Source of the DNA: Sanghuangporus weigelae
Lineage: Eukaryota > Basidiomycota > Agaricomycetes > Hymenochaetales > Hymenochaetaceae
DNA length: 64,000 bases
Reading direction: 5' to 3'
NCBI GenBank assembly: GCA_033182465.1
Contig: CP137323.1
Coordinates: forward strand, 1-64,000
Below, in pieces: positions 54,679 to 64,000 of this stretch. The notes beneath the pieces were generated by a model. It was given only the letters and a program-made list of their open reading frames with translations. It was not told the DNA's origin and made no database searches. Each line of letters starts with the position of its first letter. Positions within the stretch are counted from its first letter, which is position 1. The translations under genes and the position numbers were made by a program.

Positions 54679-55850
54679 ACTCCTTGGCGAAGACTTGTCT
54701 CGCTCTTTGTCATTTCGTGAATTTATAGCCTGGAGGAAGTACCAGTAAAGAAACTATGGGGAACGGCAGTGGATCAGACAAAATTTCTTTGCAAGACGGC
54801 GACAAACGGCCCCCATGGTTTGATGTCAGGTTGAGTTCTGCAGCAAGATAACTCGTGAGAAGATTAACGTAATCGACGGAGAAAACCCCACCGAAACGCT
54901 GAACGAACTTGACCATTCGCGTCCATCATCTAGTAAACCCACATCTGATCTCATCTGAATTTTGTATCAGCTTTCTCCAGCCATCAGTGATTCTGGATTG
55001 ATGCCACTTTGTGCTCGTGCTCCAAAGATGGGGAAGCAGTGTCGGTCAGGGCTTTACACTGAATAAAAAGGAAGCCGTTCTCTGGGTGTTGCCGACTACA
55101 TCTACGTTCATTTTATATGTATCAATTTTTCTCAAGATCGAATCGGATACTATGACTCAGAGGAATCTCCGCACAATCGTTTCGTGTTTGGTGTTCCTTC
55201 TTCTCAACACTGGTCAACTACAGTGAATTATCCTCAGAGCGCCGATCGTCCTGTACGTGTATCCTGACAGTGCTATATGATAGCCAGCAGCCTCGTGAGA
55301 ACGAGCCATGGGTCGTCCCTGAGGTTTGAACATTGAGACTGCGGAGTCGATTGGCGTGCTACATCGGTGTTGTAAATTGGCTAAATGATAGAGTACATGC
55401 GGTCTTCCAGTCTTCGCTTCTTAGACCGCAGCCATACCGTAGTGACAGTAATTATATAAAGTAATAAACTAAGAACGGAACGATTTCTGAGCACATACTG
55501 CTGATGGGAGCAATTTGCTCCGCAAAGCTGTACTCTTTTGTGGACGTGGCCTGAAGTAGGCGATGCAGCGGTGCCATGGGCGCATCTTTTCGAGTCGTCT
55601 ATAGTCCGACTGAACAGTATAAAAAGAAGATACTTTACGGACACGCACTTAGTTCATTCCCAACAAGCTCGGTCCTGGCTCACTGTACTTCCTGTAAGCG
55701 GAAACTCTCCAAAAGGATAGAGGCTGTTTGACTCTAATAACAACAGCTACCTATTTGAGGATCCAAGCCATGGGATGTACTTCCTCGCGAGCGGCTCTGC
55801 CGACATCACAGACAAGAAACTATAGAACAGGTGCTTGATAAACAGCCAGA
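54679..55850. other. Intergenic region, no supported gene
   Basis: A 68-codon ATG frame at 54916-54710 (minus) opens just upstream of the ADH gene (MVKFVQRFGGVFSVDYVNLL) and could be a 5' leader ORF or chance. A 22-codon ORF begins at 55770 (MGCTSSRAALPTSQTRNY) and might be an alternative first exon of the glycine-rich gene. Nothing else is recognised. Confidence 0.35.
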
Positions 55851-55947
55851 ATGTCGAATGTGGGTGCCTACTATTCATCTGGCTACACAGGTGCCTTCTA
55901 CGGAGGTGGAGGCGATTTCGGCGGCGCTGGCGGAGGCGAATATAGTG
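55851..55947 (+). pseudogene. Glycine-rich small protein gene, 5' part (split by Copia)
   Basis: The ATG at 55851 starts MSNVGAYYSSGYTGAFYGGG, then GDFGGAGGGEYS up to the TAGTG target site at 55943-55947. The frame continues exactly after the Copia element at 62305. The uninterrupted gene would encode 59 residues: a Tyr/Ser/Gly N-terminus then almost pure Gly with Asp and two Cys. An alternative 5' structure uses the ATG at 55770 spliced (gtgctt..acacag) into the same frame. Small Gly/Cys-rich proteins of this look are widespread in mushrooms; the function is unknown. Confidence 0.6.
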
Positions 55948-56242
55948 TCTGAGCAGGGGAGCAAATAAAGTATTCGAGCACACAGCTATTAGATTCGAGA
56001 ACTAAAGAAATACATGGAAATAAACTACATATTTTTTATTTATAGGCTTTCTATGTTTTAGATAATGCAGGCGCGAGACGAAGATCGGAATATAATACAT
56101 CATAGAGGAGTAACAGAAACATAACGAAAACATGAAATAATTAAATCAAATGACGATTGTATGACGAACCAAGACAGTACTTTTCTGAGACACATGCCTA
56201 GAATGTTCCTAGATCGGGACTTCGTCGATTTGGATTCCAACA
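55948..56242 (-). repeat. 3' LTR of the Copia element
   Basis: 295 bp, reading TGTTGGAATCC...CTGCTCAGA on the minus strand, next to a purine tract (TTTGAGGGGGAG) just inside. It also serves as the uninterrupted reference for the MITE insertion in the other LTR: here GAAATAATTAAATCAAATG is continuous (about 56134-56152). Confidence 0.9.
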
Positions 56243-56249
56243 CTCCCCC

Positions 56250-59200
56250 TCAAATTGTACGTAGTCCAAGTTCAAATGCAAAATGTTTGACTTTGAATCT
56301 AGGTAGGGGTTTTGTAAGAATGTTGGCTGTCATATCTTCGGTAGGACAAAAAATAAGTTTGACTTTGCCATTTTCGCAAGCCCAGCATAGAAAATGGTAG
56401 CAAACGTCAATATGTTTTGTTCTGGCACGGAATTGGCGATTTTGAGTAAGATAGATAGCTGATTTATTGTCCGAATAGATTGTTGTAGGTTCTGGCAACG
56501 TTTCGAAAATTTGAGTGATGAGTTGTTTGAGCCAAATCGCTTCTTTCACAGCATGAACGGCTGCGATGTATTCGGATTCCATAGTAGAAAGAGAAACAAG
56601 CTTCTGAGTTTTTGAATACCATGAAACGGCGCCTCTGTTAATCAAAAAGGCATTTCCCGAAATTGCACGTCGGTCCTCCTGGACACTGCCGTCAGCATCA
56701 GTAAATCCCTTCAGTTCTTCATAGTCCACTCCTCTGTACGTCAATCAAAGGTCTTTAGTACCTTTCAAATAGGCGAATACACACCTAATGGCTTCCCAGT
56801 GAGTTAATCCAGGTTTAATAGAAAATTTCGAAAGCAAAGTAACTGGAAAGGCGATATCCGGTCTAGTGGCCAGAGCAGCATACATAAGTGATCCAATGCA
56901 CTCCCTGTAAGGTACATTGTGCATTAAACCAAGTTCTTCCGAAGTGGAGGGCGTCTGAGCAGTACTGAGTTGAATATTCGAATCCATGGGACTATTGACA
57001 GTTTTGAGCTGGTCAAAATTGAATCTTCAGAGTATAGATTTGATATAAGAATGTTGAGAAAGACTGATAGTTCCATGAAGACGATTTCGATTTATTTTGA
57101 TGCCCAGTAGCCAGTTTAATTCGCCCAAGTCTGAGATTTCTACGAAAGTGCGAAGGCGAGATTTGAATTCCAAAATTTGACTGTGTCGATCAGTGGCGAT
57201 CGTGAAATCATCTACGTGGATGACAATCACAATAAGATCGTCACCATCCCTACGATAGAAAGCTCCGAGGTCCAGATCGCTGCATTTGAAATCAAGTTGA
57301 TCGACAAGAATCCACATGACTTTTTGGTACCATTTACGGTCGGACTGCTTTAGGCCGTAAATTGGTTTCTTCAACACGTACACCATTGTCTTCTCTGTCC
57401 CATATCCTGGAGGCGGCCTCATGTAAATTCGCTCCCCATCTTCAAATTCTCCATTCAGATAAGCACTTTTGACGTTGATTTGTTCAATTTCCATGTCGAA
57501 TTGGGCGGCCATCGCGAGAATCGTTTGGATGGTAGATAGTTTCGCGACAGGTGCGTATGTCTCAAAGAAATCGACTCCTGGTACTTGGCTGAACCCTTGT
57601 GCAACTAGCCTCACTTTGTAGCATACAGGCTTGCCAGATGAATCCTTCTTCACCTTGAAAACCCATTTGGAGCCAACGATATTGGCTCCTTTAGGTGTGT
57701 GTCCCTTCTCCCACGTCTCAGCGGCTTCTAAAGCTCCCAGCTCCTCTTTTATAGTGTTCTCCCATAGGGGCCATTCTGGTAGACCCCTAGCCTCTTGATC
57801 GTCCTCGGTTCCACTGGATCCTCAAGATCCATCACTGTGGCAAGGGCGTATTTGTCATCGAAGTCGTCCTCCCTTTCGTTGGTCACATCTGCAGCTACTG
57901 CTGTGGCATTTGTTCGTATTGCTCTTGGAAGCTCACCACCTCCAGCCATGACCTGCCTTATATAGGCAGATGGCTTTCTGACTTGTTTTTTGTGCTGGGA
58001 GATATCTTTTGGCTGAATTGGGGGTGTTTTGTCTTGGTGAGTGTCATTCAATTCAAAATTTTGCGATTTGCTTAATGTTGATGACGATTGATCATTCTCC
58101 CCCTCAAAATGATCCAATTCGGTGGATTCTAGTGAAAAATAGACACTTCTTTCGACTGACACAGATTTGATCTCAGGCCAGTAGACCCGGGAGCCATTCG
58201 AAGTGGTGTCGTAACCGAGCCAGTGACCTTCACAAGCACGTCTATCTAACTTGGACTTGGTATTGTCGTGTACCCAGCATTTGGACCCCCATTCATGAAG
58301 CCCAGATAGGTTCGGCTTCATACCAGTAAGTGCTTCATGTGGGGTAATTCTGTCCAAAGTTTTTCTTGACATTCTGTTTTTTAACCAGGTAGCATGCTTC
58401 GCGCATTCGGCCTATAAATTCTTCGGCAGGCTACTTGCGTGTAGCATTGATCAGACTCTTTCTTCAATGGTCCTGTTTAAATGTTCAGCAACGCCGTTGT
58501 GTTCTGGAGTGTCATGCATAGTGAGTTTCTGTTCTGTTCCTTGGGAATTCAAAAAGTCGACAAATTGCTTTCCAGTGAATTCGCCGCCCCGGTCAGAATG
58601 AAAGCATTTGATTTTGACTCCATGCTGAGTAAGTCACCAGTTTGCGAAGGTTTTGTACGCATCGAGGGTTTGGGATTTGGACCGGAGGATGAAAATCGCG
58701 GAGTACCACGTCGAATCATCAGTAAAGGTAACGTAGTATTGTTTTCCACCTATCGACTGAACAGGTGCGGGCCCCCAGAGATTGGAATGGATCTCATCTC
58801 TGAATTTCTTTGCAAGTTTGCCAGCTCTAGACTTCGAAATTTCCTTTCGAGTGGAACGGCCATAAATGCAAGATTCGCAGGAGGCTAGCCAGGGAGAAGA
58901 ATCATCAAGTTTCACTCCTAGTTTACACCTTCCTTCACCATTTGCACAGCAGTGACAGGTGAAATATGCCCTAATCTGGCATGGAGAGTCTTTACAGACA
59001 TTTTATCATTGGTAAGCAAAACTTTTTTTTTTGATTCTTTATTGGCTGATGAGTAAACTTGTAGAGGCCATTCTTTGTGAGTTTTAGTAAGGCAATACGA
59101 CGTCCAGATGAATCGGAAAGTGTGCATGTACCGTTTCCACCAGAGTAGGTGAATCCAGAGCGGTCAAAAGAAGCATTAGACAGAAGCGTGTAGGGAGAAC

Positions 59201-60926
59201 CAGGTGCGTAATGAACATTTTCTATGTTCAATCTTATTGCGGCATGCCCATTCAGCATGTCGACAACAAGAGTTCTGATCCCAACAGCATGGATCGGGTT
59301 ATTGAGTGTTTCGAAGGGCTTTGGTTCGATGGGACAAAGCTCAACAAAGTCTTCTTTGTACGGCAACAAGTGTTTCATAGCTCCAGAATCAAGGATAACC
59401 TTGCACTCCTCAGGTTCTCCAACAAAATCAGGTGCGTCTGATACTCTGCTCGCTAATTCAGTTACTATACTGATCTCTTGCTTTCCTCCACAGTACTCAT
59501 GTGGCTCATCAAGCCAATCTTCGAAGCCAGGTGCACATGTAATGTGCCTGCGTAAGTTGACAGTCTTATTAGGCTCGCTTTCGTGTTTCTCCCCACGATC
59601 CTGAGCAAAGCAAGCCCAATCTGATTCTGAATCGGAGTTTACGACTGCATTTGCAGCGTCTCTCGAGGAATCTTTTGATTCTTTCTCCTTTGGTGAGTTC
59701 CTTGGTTCGTTTCGATTATTTAAACCATTCTGACGATTTCTGTCTTTGCAAGGCAAGCAGCAGTACTTTGTGATGTGGCCAGTCCTATTACAATTGTAGC
59801 AAGTTCGTGTATCTCTGAGACGGCTCTGAACAGTAAGTGCTTTGTTTTTGACTTTGCTGTTCATGTTCTGCTTCTGATCACGGTTTGTAGTTTGTTTTTT
59901 GCGTTCCTTGGCTTCTCTTTCAGATTCATCAGAAACAATATGGATCAGGACGTCAGGATCGACAGTTCGCATTGCTTGGAGGGCACCAGGAGGCAGCTGT
60001 AAACCAAACATAGCAGCGGCATTCCTAGTAGTAAGTTCGGCTGATGTTATTTGCGCTGATGCAAATTTGGCTAGGTGTCCTGGCAAGCTAGAGATGATTG
60101 TAGAGTGGAAATCATCATCAGAAACAATTACACCAGACTGGGTGAGTGTTTCTTGTTTCGAACGAAGATCTGACAAGAAATTTTTGACATTTGATCCTTT
60201 AGGATATTTCGACTCAAGGAATTCAGCTTTGAGGGACGTTTGAGCATACATAGACTTGTCTGTGTACTCAATAGCAATTGCGGTCCATCGTTGCGCAACA
60301 GTAGGGAATCGACGAACACACATCAAAGTTGAATTGGGAATTCTTTGCGAAAGTAAGTATTGGGACAAAGCTTCATTATTGTCCCAATCTTGCTGAGCCT
60401 TCTTTTCTTCAGCAGTAGGAGGCGTTGGCGTAGGTGGTGCAGAAGGTGGCAAGGGCATTTGAGCTGGAGGTACGGTTCCAGTCGCTTGCGGTTGCATCTG
60501 AGTAGCTGGAGCAGCTGTTGCTGCTGCTGCTGCTGTCTGGGTCTGGGATCTCATTGCTCGACGAGCTTGGGGCACAGCTGGGGTTGAGGATGAAGTACCT
60601 GGGGATTGTGATGTGCCAAGCACGCTCCCAGTTCTCACAGGGGGCCATTGCTGAGGCCCCAGTTGCGTTCCTGAAGGTGCAGTCACTGCAGCAGGTCCAG
60701 GACAAATAGAAGTGCCATCAAAATGGCCCCAGACATGTTTGGCACACACAGCATCTTCGAATCGATATGAAAATATGGCCCAGTTTTCCCCCGAAGACTC
60801 TAGCTTTGGTACAGCACTGGTAAGCAAATCATATACATATTGGTTGGTAGTCATTTTTTGAAAACCAAATTTGTCTTGGCTATACAGAGCGGATCTCAAG
60901 CACAGTGAAAGCCAAGGCTCATAACC
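56250..60926 (-). pseudogene. Copia internal coding region (gag-pol remnants)
   Basis: Fossil polyprotein region in the Ty1/Copia order gag, protease, integrase, RT, RNase H. Recognisable signatures include the zinc knuckle, the DSG protease site, the integrase GRSTRKEISKSRAGKLA region, the RT segment VYVLKKPIYGLKQSDRKWYQ with IVIHVDDFTI, and the RNase H segment STMESEYIAAVHAVKEAIWL. Multiple interruptions make it non-functional. The region just inside the 5' LTR (GGTTATGAGCC) may be the primer site; the tRNA is not identified. Confidence 0.9.
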
Positions 60927-62299
60927 TCTGAGCAGGGGAGCAAACAAAGTATTCGAGCACACAGCTATTAGATTCGAGAACTAAAGAAATACATGGAAAT
61001 AAACTACATATTTATAGGCTTTCTATGTTTTAGATAATGCAGGCGCGAGACGAAGATCGGAATATAATACATCATAGAGGAGTAACAGAAACATAACGAA
61101 AACATGAAATAATTACAGCTAGTTGCAAAATTGTTGGCAATCACGTGATTTCACCACTTTTCTTGCCATGAGAACCTCAAAACACAGATAAAATCATATC
61201 TCACCCAAATCTCAACGGTTTTACATCATCAAAGTTGCTAAATTCATCTTTTCGAAAGGGATTTCGTTTAGGAAAAACGATTGAGAAAATAGAGCAAAAA
61301 GGGACCCCAAAATGGCAAAAATATCGTTTTTTGCCTCCTCCTTGCATGTGCATTTTTTTCTGTAATCCCTGCTGGTCCAGCACCTCCCCAAAGCTATCCA
61401 GAATGATAATATGATTATAAAATGAATTTACAGACTGAGTTTGAGTTGAATTGTGTACCAGAATGTGCTGCTTTGAGGCATGCCTAAATTACTCAAAACT
61501 CATCATTTCCCCCTAGCCTCCCAGGCTCCAGGAAAAATTCTTACAGGCCAGATTCATGCATGTAAATTCATTTTAGGTGTAATAGACTAGATTTGTGCAC
61601 TAGCTTGGGCCTCAGCATCCACTGGTGAGCTGGGCTGAATAAGTGTTTCTAGTTGTATGCACTATTCTAGACAGCATCTCCCCAGCTCACCAGTGGATGC
61701 TGAGGCCCTAGCTAGTGCACAAACCTAGTCTATTACACCTAAAATGAATTTACATGCATGAATCTGGCCTGTAAGAAATTTTCCTGGAGCCTGGGAGGCT
61801 AGGGGGAAATGATGAGTTTTGAGTAATTCAGGCATGCCTCAAAGCAGCACATTCTGGTACACAATTCAACTCAAACTCAGTCTGTAAATTCATTTTATAA
61901 TCATATTATCATTCTGGATAGCTTTGGGGAGGTGCTGGACCAGCAGGGATCACAGAAAAAATTGCACATGCAAGGAAAAGACAAAAAACAATATTTTCGC
62001 CATTTTGGGGTCCTTTTTTGCTCTATTTTCTCAATCGTTTTTCCTAAACGAAATCCCTTTCAAAAAGATGAATTTAGCAACTTAGATGATGTGAAACCGT
62101 TGAGATTTGGGTGAGATATGATTTTATCTGTGTTTTGAGGTTCTCATGACAGAAAAGTGATGAAATCACGTAATTGCCAACAATTTTGCAACTAGCTGTA
62201 AATCAAATGACGATTGTATGACGAACCAAGACAGTACTTTTCCGAGACACGTGCCTAGAATGTTCCTAGATTGGGACTTCGTCGATTTGGATTCCAACA
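60927..62299 (-). repeat. 5' LTR of the Copia element, interrupted by MITE 4
   Basis: Same ends as 55948-56242. It is 1373 bp long because a 1083-bp fold-back MITE plus its TA duplication sits inside it (61116-62198). Confidence 0.9.
61116..62198. mobile_element. Fold-back MITE, copy 4 (TA target, empty site known)
   Basis: 1083 bp, palindromic, same ends as copies 1-3. Flanks are TA at 61114-61115 and 62199-62200. The other LTR of the host Copia element shows the unfilled site with a single TA, which proves a 2-bp TA duplication and fixes the ends. It inserted after the Copia element did. Confidence 0.93.
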
Positions 62300-62387
62300 T
62301 AGTGGCAGCGGAGACGGGGGCAGTGGAGGAGGCGGAGGATGCGGCGGGGGTGATGGCGGGGGAGGTGGTGGTGGTGGTGGTTGCTGA
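62300..62387 (+). pseudogene. Glycine-rich small protein gene, 3' part
   Basis: After the TAGTG duplication the frame continues SGSGDGGSGGGGGCGGGDGG, a Gly run and a terminal Cys, with a TGA stop at 62385-62387. The reading frame is intact on both sides of the Copia insertion, so the gene was probably functional until that event. Confidence 0.6.
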
Positions 62388-63603
62388 ATTGTGTACTGGC
62401 CTTTGGGCCATTTGTCAGTTGCTCTTGAATAGCAAGCACAGCACAAGGTCTCTTTACGAGTTAACGAACTGATAAAACTCATGGCCTGATGTGACGCATT
62501 GAAAGACTCTTGACGATCACAAGCCAAGTCGAGATTTCGATTATGAACATCCAGAACTGTGCTCCAAAGCTGAAAGCGACCTCGTAGCCATCTTCGAAGG
62601 TCAGTTTGGTTTGGATAGACGACCGTGATGGAAGGAACAACAAGGGAGCTTTGTATGTCCACAAACGCCAGAAAGCACCAGAGTATCTCGTGAGAAGTTC
62701 ACCCAGTCTCATAGAGACATAAGCATCAATCATAAATAATGAAACTTTATTTGTAAGATTACTTCCATCAATGGAAGCGTGCTCACTCTGATACGAGACG
62801 AAGTTAGTCAGAAATAACACGCGCGCCGTCTCGGCATACCGAAGAGAACAGGGAAGTACAAAAGTAGCATTTAACGGAGATGCACATGGGAAAAAATTGC
62901 GAATCATATTACGAAGACGACGGTTGTTGTTTATACACGGATAGCGGATGGTATGGAATGACATCGTGTTATGGTTATTCAAGGTCATAACCTTCTCGTA
63001 GCTTTGATTGTGGCGAGTGCTGGCTGCTATCGGGAACGCCACACCGGTAGTATTACTACTAGTTCCCGATAGCAGCCAGCACTCGCCACAATCAAACACA
63101 ACACACCGGGCAAAATCACTCCGAGCCTTTATGAAATTTTGATCGGAAAGATTGGCTCGTTTTCCATTATGGGTAACATTCTCACGGTTCGGAAATGAGT
63201 TTTTGCTCGGTGTTACTTTAGAATCATGAAATCCTACCTTCTCCCTAGCATCTCCTAGCAGTCAATCCCCCTTGGGAAAGGAGTAGTCCTTGATCCTGCG
63301 ACTCCTCCCGGACGACTACAAACGACGGACAACGCAGGTAGTCAGTAACCATGTCGTTCCAAAAATTAGAGAAGGCGCCGAAAGAGACTACTTATACTTA
63401 TTACTTGCTCTTATATATTGGGTATAGCTGCTCTAGGCTTTAAAGTGTTTCTTAAGACAAACTGAATCCTGCTGGCATGACAATGCTAGTAGTCAGAAAT
63501 CATGTAATCTCCGAAATGGAGAAGGCGGTGGACGTAAGAAGTTACTTATATTCGCTCTCGCATCCCCGGTAGTCGCCCACGAGACGCTTGTCCTTCAAAC
63601 ACT
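62388..63603. other. Spacer with a long hairpin, no gene confirmed
   Basis: A minus-strand frame of ~200 codons (62479-63099) has no ATG at its upstream edge; inner ATGs exist but no family is recognised (SFHTIRYPCINNNRRLRNMI, RLGELLTRYSGAFWRLWTYK). A second minus frame (62662-62400) also looks partly protein-like (VVYPNQTDLRRWLRGRFQLW). These may be remnants of one gene. 63100-63600 shows nothing coding. Confidence 0.3.
63003..63096. repeat. Perfect 35-bp inverted repeat (hairpin) with 24-nt loop
   Basis: Arms 63003-63037 and 63062-63096 are exact reverse complements (TTTGATTGTGGCGAGTGCTG... and its mirror). The loop is 63038-63061. There is no mismatch and the arms are GC-balanced, so the structure would be very stable as DNA cruciform or RNA stem. 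Confidence 0.9.
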
Positions 63604-64000
63604 ATGTTCTTCTGCCTGTCGTCAAATCCTTTCAACATCGAGGATACTTGCATAATAGCAACCTGGAGTGCTTTCGTACCGTTTGGTCTCATCACAGTGT
63701 ACCTGTTTTGCCTCTCTTCCACACGCGTCTTCTCCAGATCCATCCCATTCTCGTCGCCACTGAAGGAGTTCCTAACTCTTGAAGAAGCTGAGGCATTGGA
63801 CTATGACGAAAGCATGCCAAATGATGTCCCCGACAATGTACCTGTCAGGAAACGGCCGTTGTCCTGGTTCACGATCATCCTCATCGTTTTCGGTCTGATC
63901 GAGACAGGCTCATGGCTTGCAGTTGGCGCGTACATATTTGCCACGGAAGGCAAGGACACCAATGAAGAGATACTCGCATTTTTCTTGGCAACTACTTGGC
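63604..64000 (+). CDS. N-terminus of a multi-span membrane protein, ABC transporter-like (partial)
   Basis: Open from the ATG at 63604 to the window end (132 codons). A short lumenal start with possible glycosylation contexts (MFFCLSSNPFNIEDTC) is followed by membrane helix 1 (TWSAFVPFGLITVYLFCL), a cytosolic loop with FLTLEEAEALDYDES, helix 2 (LSWFTIILIVFGLIETGSW) and the start of helix 3. The pattern, including the LTLEEAEALD loop, resembles the N-terminal membrane region of fungal multidrug (ABCC-type) ABC transporters. The nucleotide-binding domains lie beyond the window, so the family call is provisional. Confidence 0.5.
   Translation, partial: MFFCLSSNPFNIEDTCIIATWSAFVPFGLITVYLFCLSSTRVFSRSIPFSSPLKEFLTLEEAEALDYDESMPNDVPDNVPVRKRPLSWFTIILIVFGLIETGSWLAVGAYIFATEGKDTNEEILAFFLATTW

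Larger units (their letters stand above)
55948..62299 (-). mobile_element. Ty1/Copia LTR retrotransposon, broken, nested inside a host gene
   Basis: The element reads on the minus strand between 5-bp target duplications TAGTG (55943-55947, 62300-62304). Parts in order: 5' LTR at high coordinates, holding a later fold-back MITE; gag with zinc knuckle CYNCNRTGHITKYC (about 59.8 kb); protease with LDSGAMKHLLP (about 59.4 kb); integrase (about 59.1-57.9 kb); reverse transcriptase (about 57.7-57.0 kb); RNase H (about 56.7-56.25 kb); 3' LTR. The coding region is broken, with roughly half a dozen interruptions. The LTRs differ at a number of positions, so it is clearly older than the Gypsy element. 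Confidence 0.92.

Noticed and set aside
62479-63099. 206-codon minus-strand ORF near the 35-bp hairpin
   Set aside because: It begins inside the hairpin without ATG and shows no family; kept only as a possible remnant in the spacer entry.

Overview
The window is one end of a chromosome from a filamentous fungus, most likely a mushroom-forming basidiomycete (Agaricomycete). It opens on a telomere tract (1-219). The intact genes carry many short introns of about 45-90 nt with GT..AG borders. The wall gene KRE6/SKN1, the transposase type and the chromodomain Gypsy element all fit that group. Species cannot be named from the sequence alone.

Layout. 1-885: telomere made of alternating CCCTAA/GCCTAA, then a ~160-bp subtelomeric tandem repeat. 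886-9456: decayed, rearranged pieces of the nuclear export receptor gene CSE1 (exportin-2), all on the minus strand, with an embedded piece of the mRNA-export gene SAC3 and an unknown coding scrap. 9457-12328: palindromes, an inverted array of ~80-bp units and spacer. 12329-16693: two apparently intact divergent genes, KRE6/SKN1-like (minus) and an alpha/beta hydrolase (plus). 16694-19570: unrecognised coding remnants. 20094-22016: an HSP70 pseudogene with a piece of the RNA polymerase II gene RPB1 inside it. 22376-27557: three ~1.1-kb fold-back elements in a decayed coiled-coil gene.

27737-48377 is a TA-target DNA transposon with 24-bp terminal inverted repeats and a split DDE transposase gene. 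It has been enlarged by a 12.3-kb Gypsy chromovirus (28364-40659, identical-looking LTRs) and by a ~3.9-kb palindrome (about 42520-46398). The Gypsy element looks whole and young. It carries unusual extras: an ORF inside U3 of the LTR, two ORFs ahead of gag, an ORF after pol, and a spliced antisense gene for a small one-helix membrane protein.

48718-54678 is a second gene island: a hypothetical gene, an aldo/keto reductase, a GFA-type zinc enzyme and a zinc alcohol dehydrogenase, the last three suggesting small-molecule aldehyde/alcohol chemistry. A small glycine-rich protein gene (55851-62387) is split by an old, broken Copia element (55948-62299), whose 5' LTR in turn holds a fourth fold-back element. 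The window ends in the start of a multi-span membrane protein resembling the N-terminus of an ABC transporter.

The strongest evidence comes from internal comparisons: LTR pairs, target-site duplications, and two cases where a filled and an empty insertion site both lie in this window. Exon borders were inferred by eye from splice consensus and frame continuity. No tRNA, rRNA or CRISPR array was seen.
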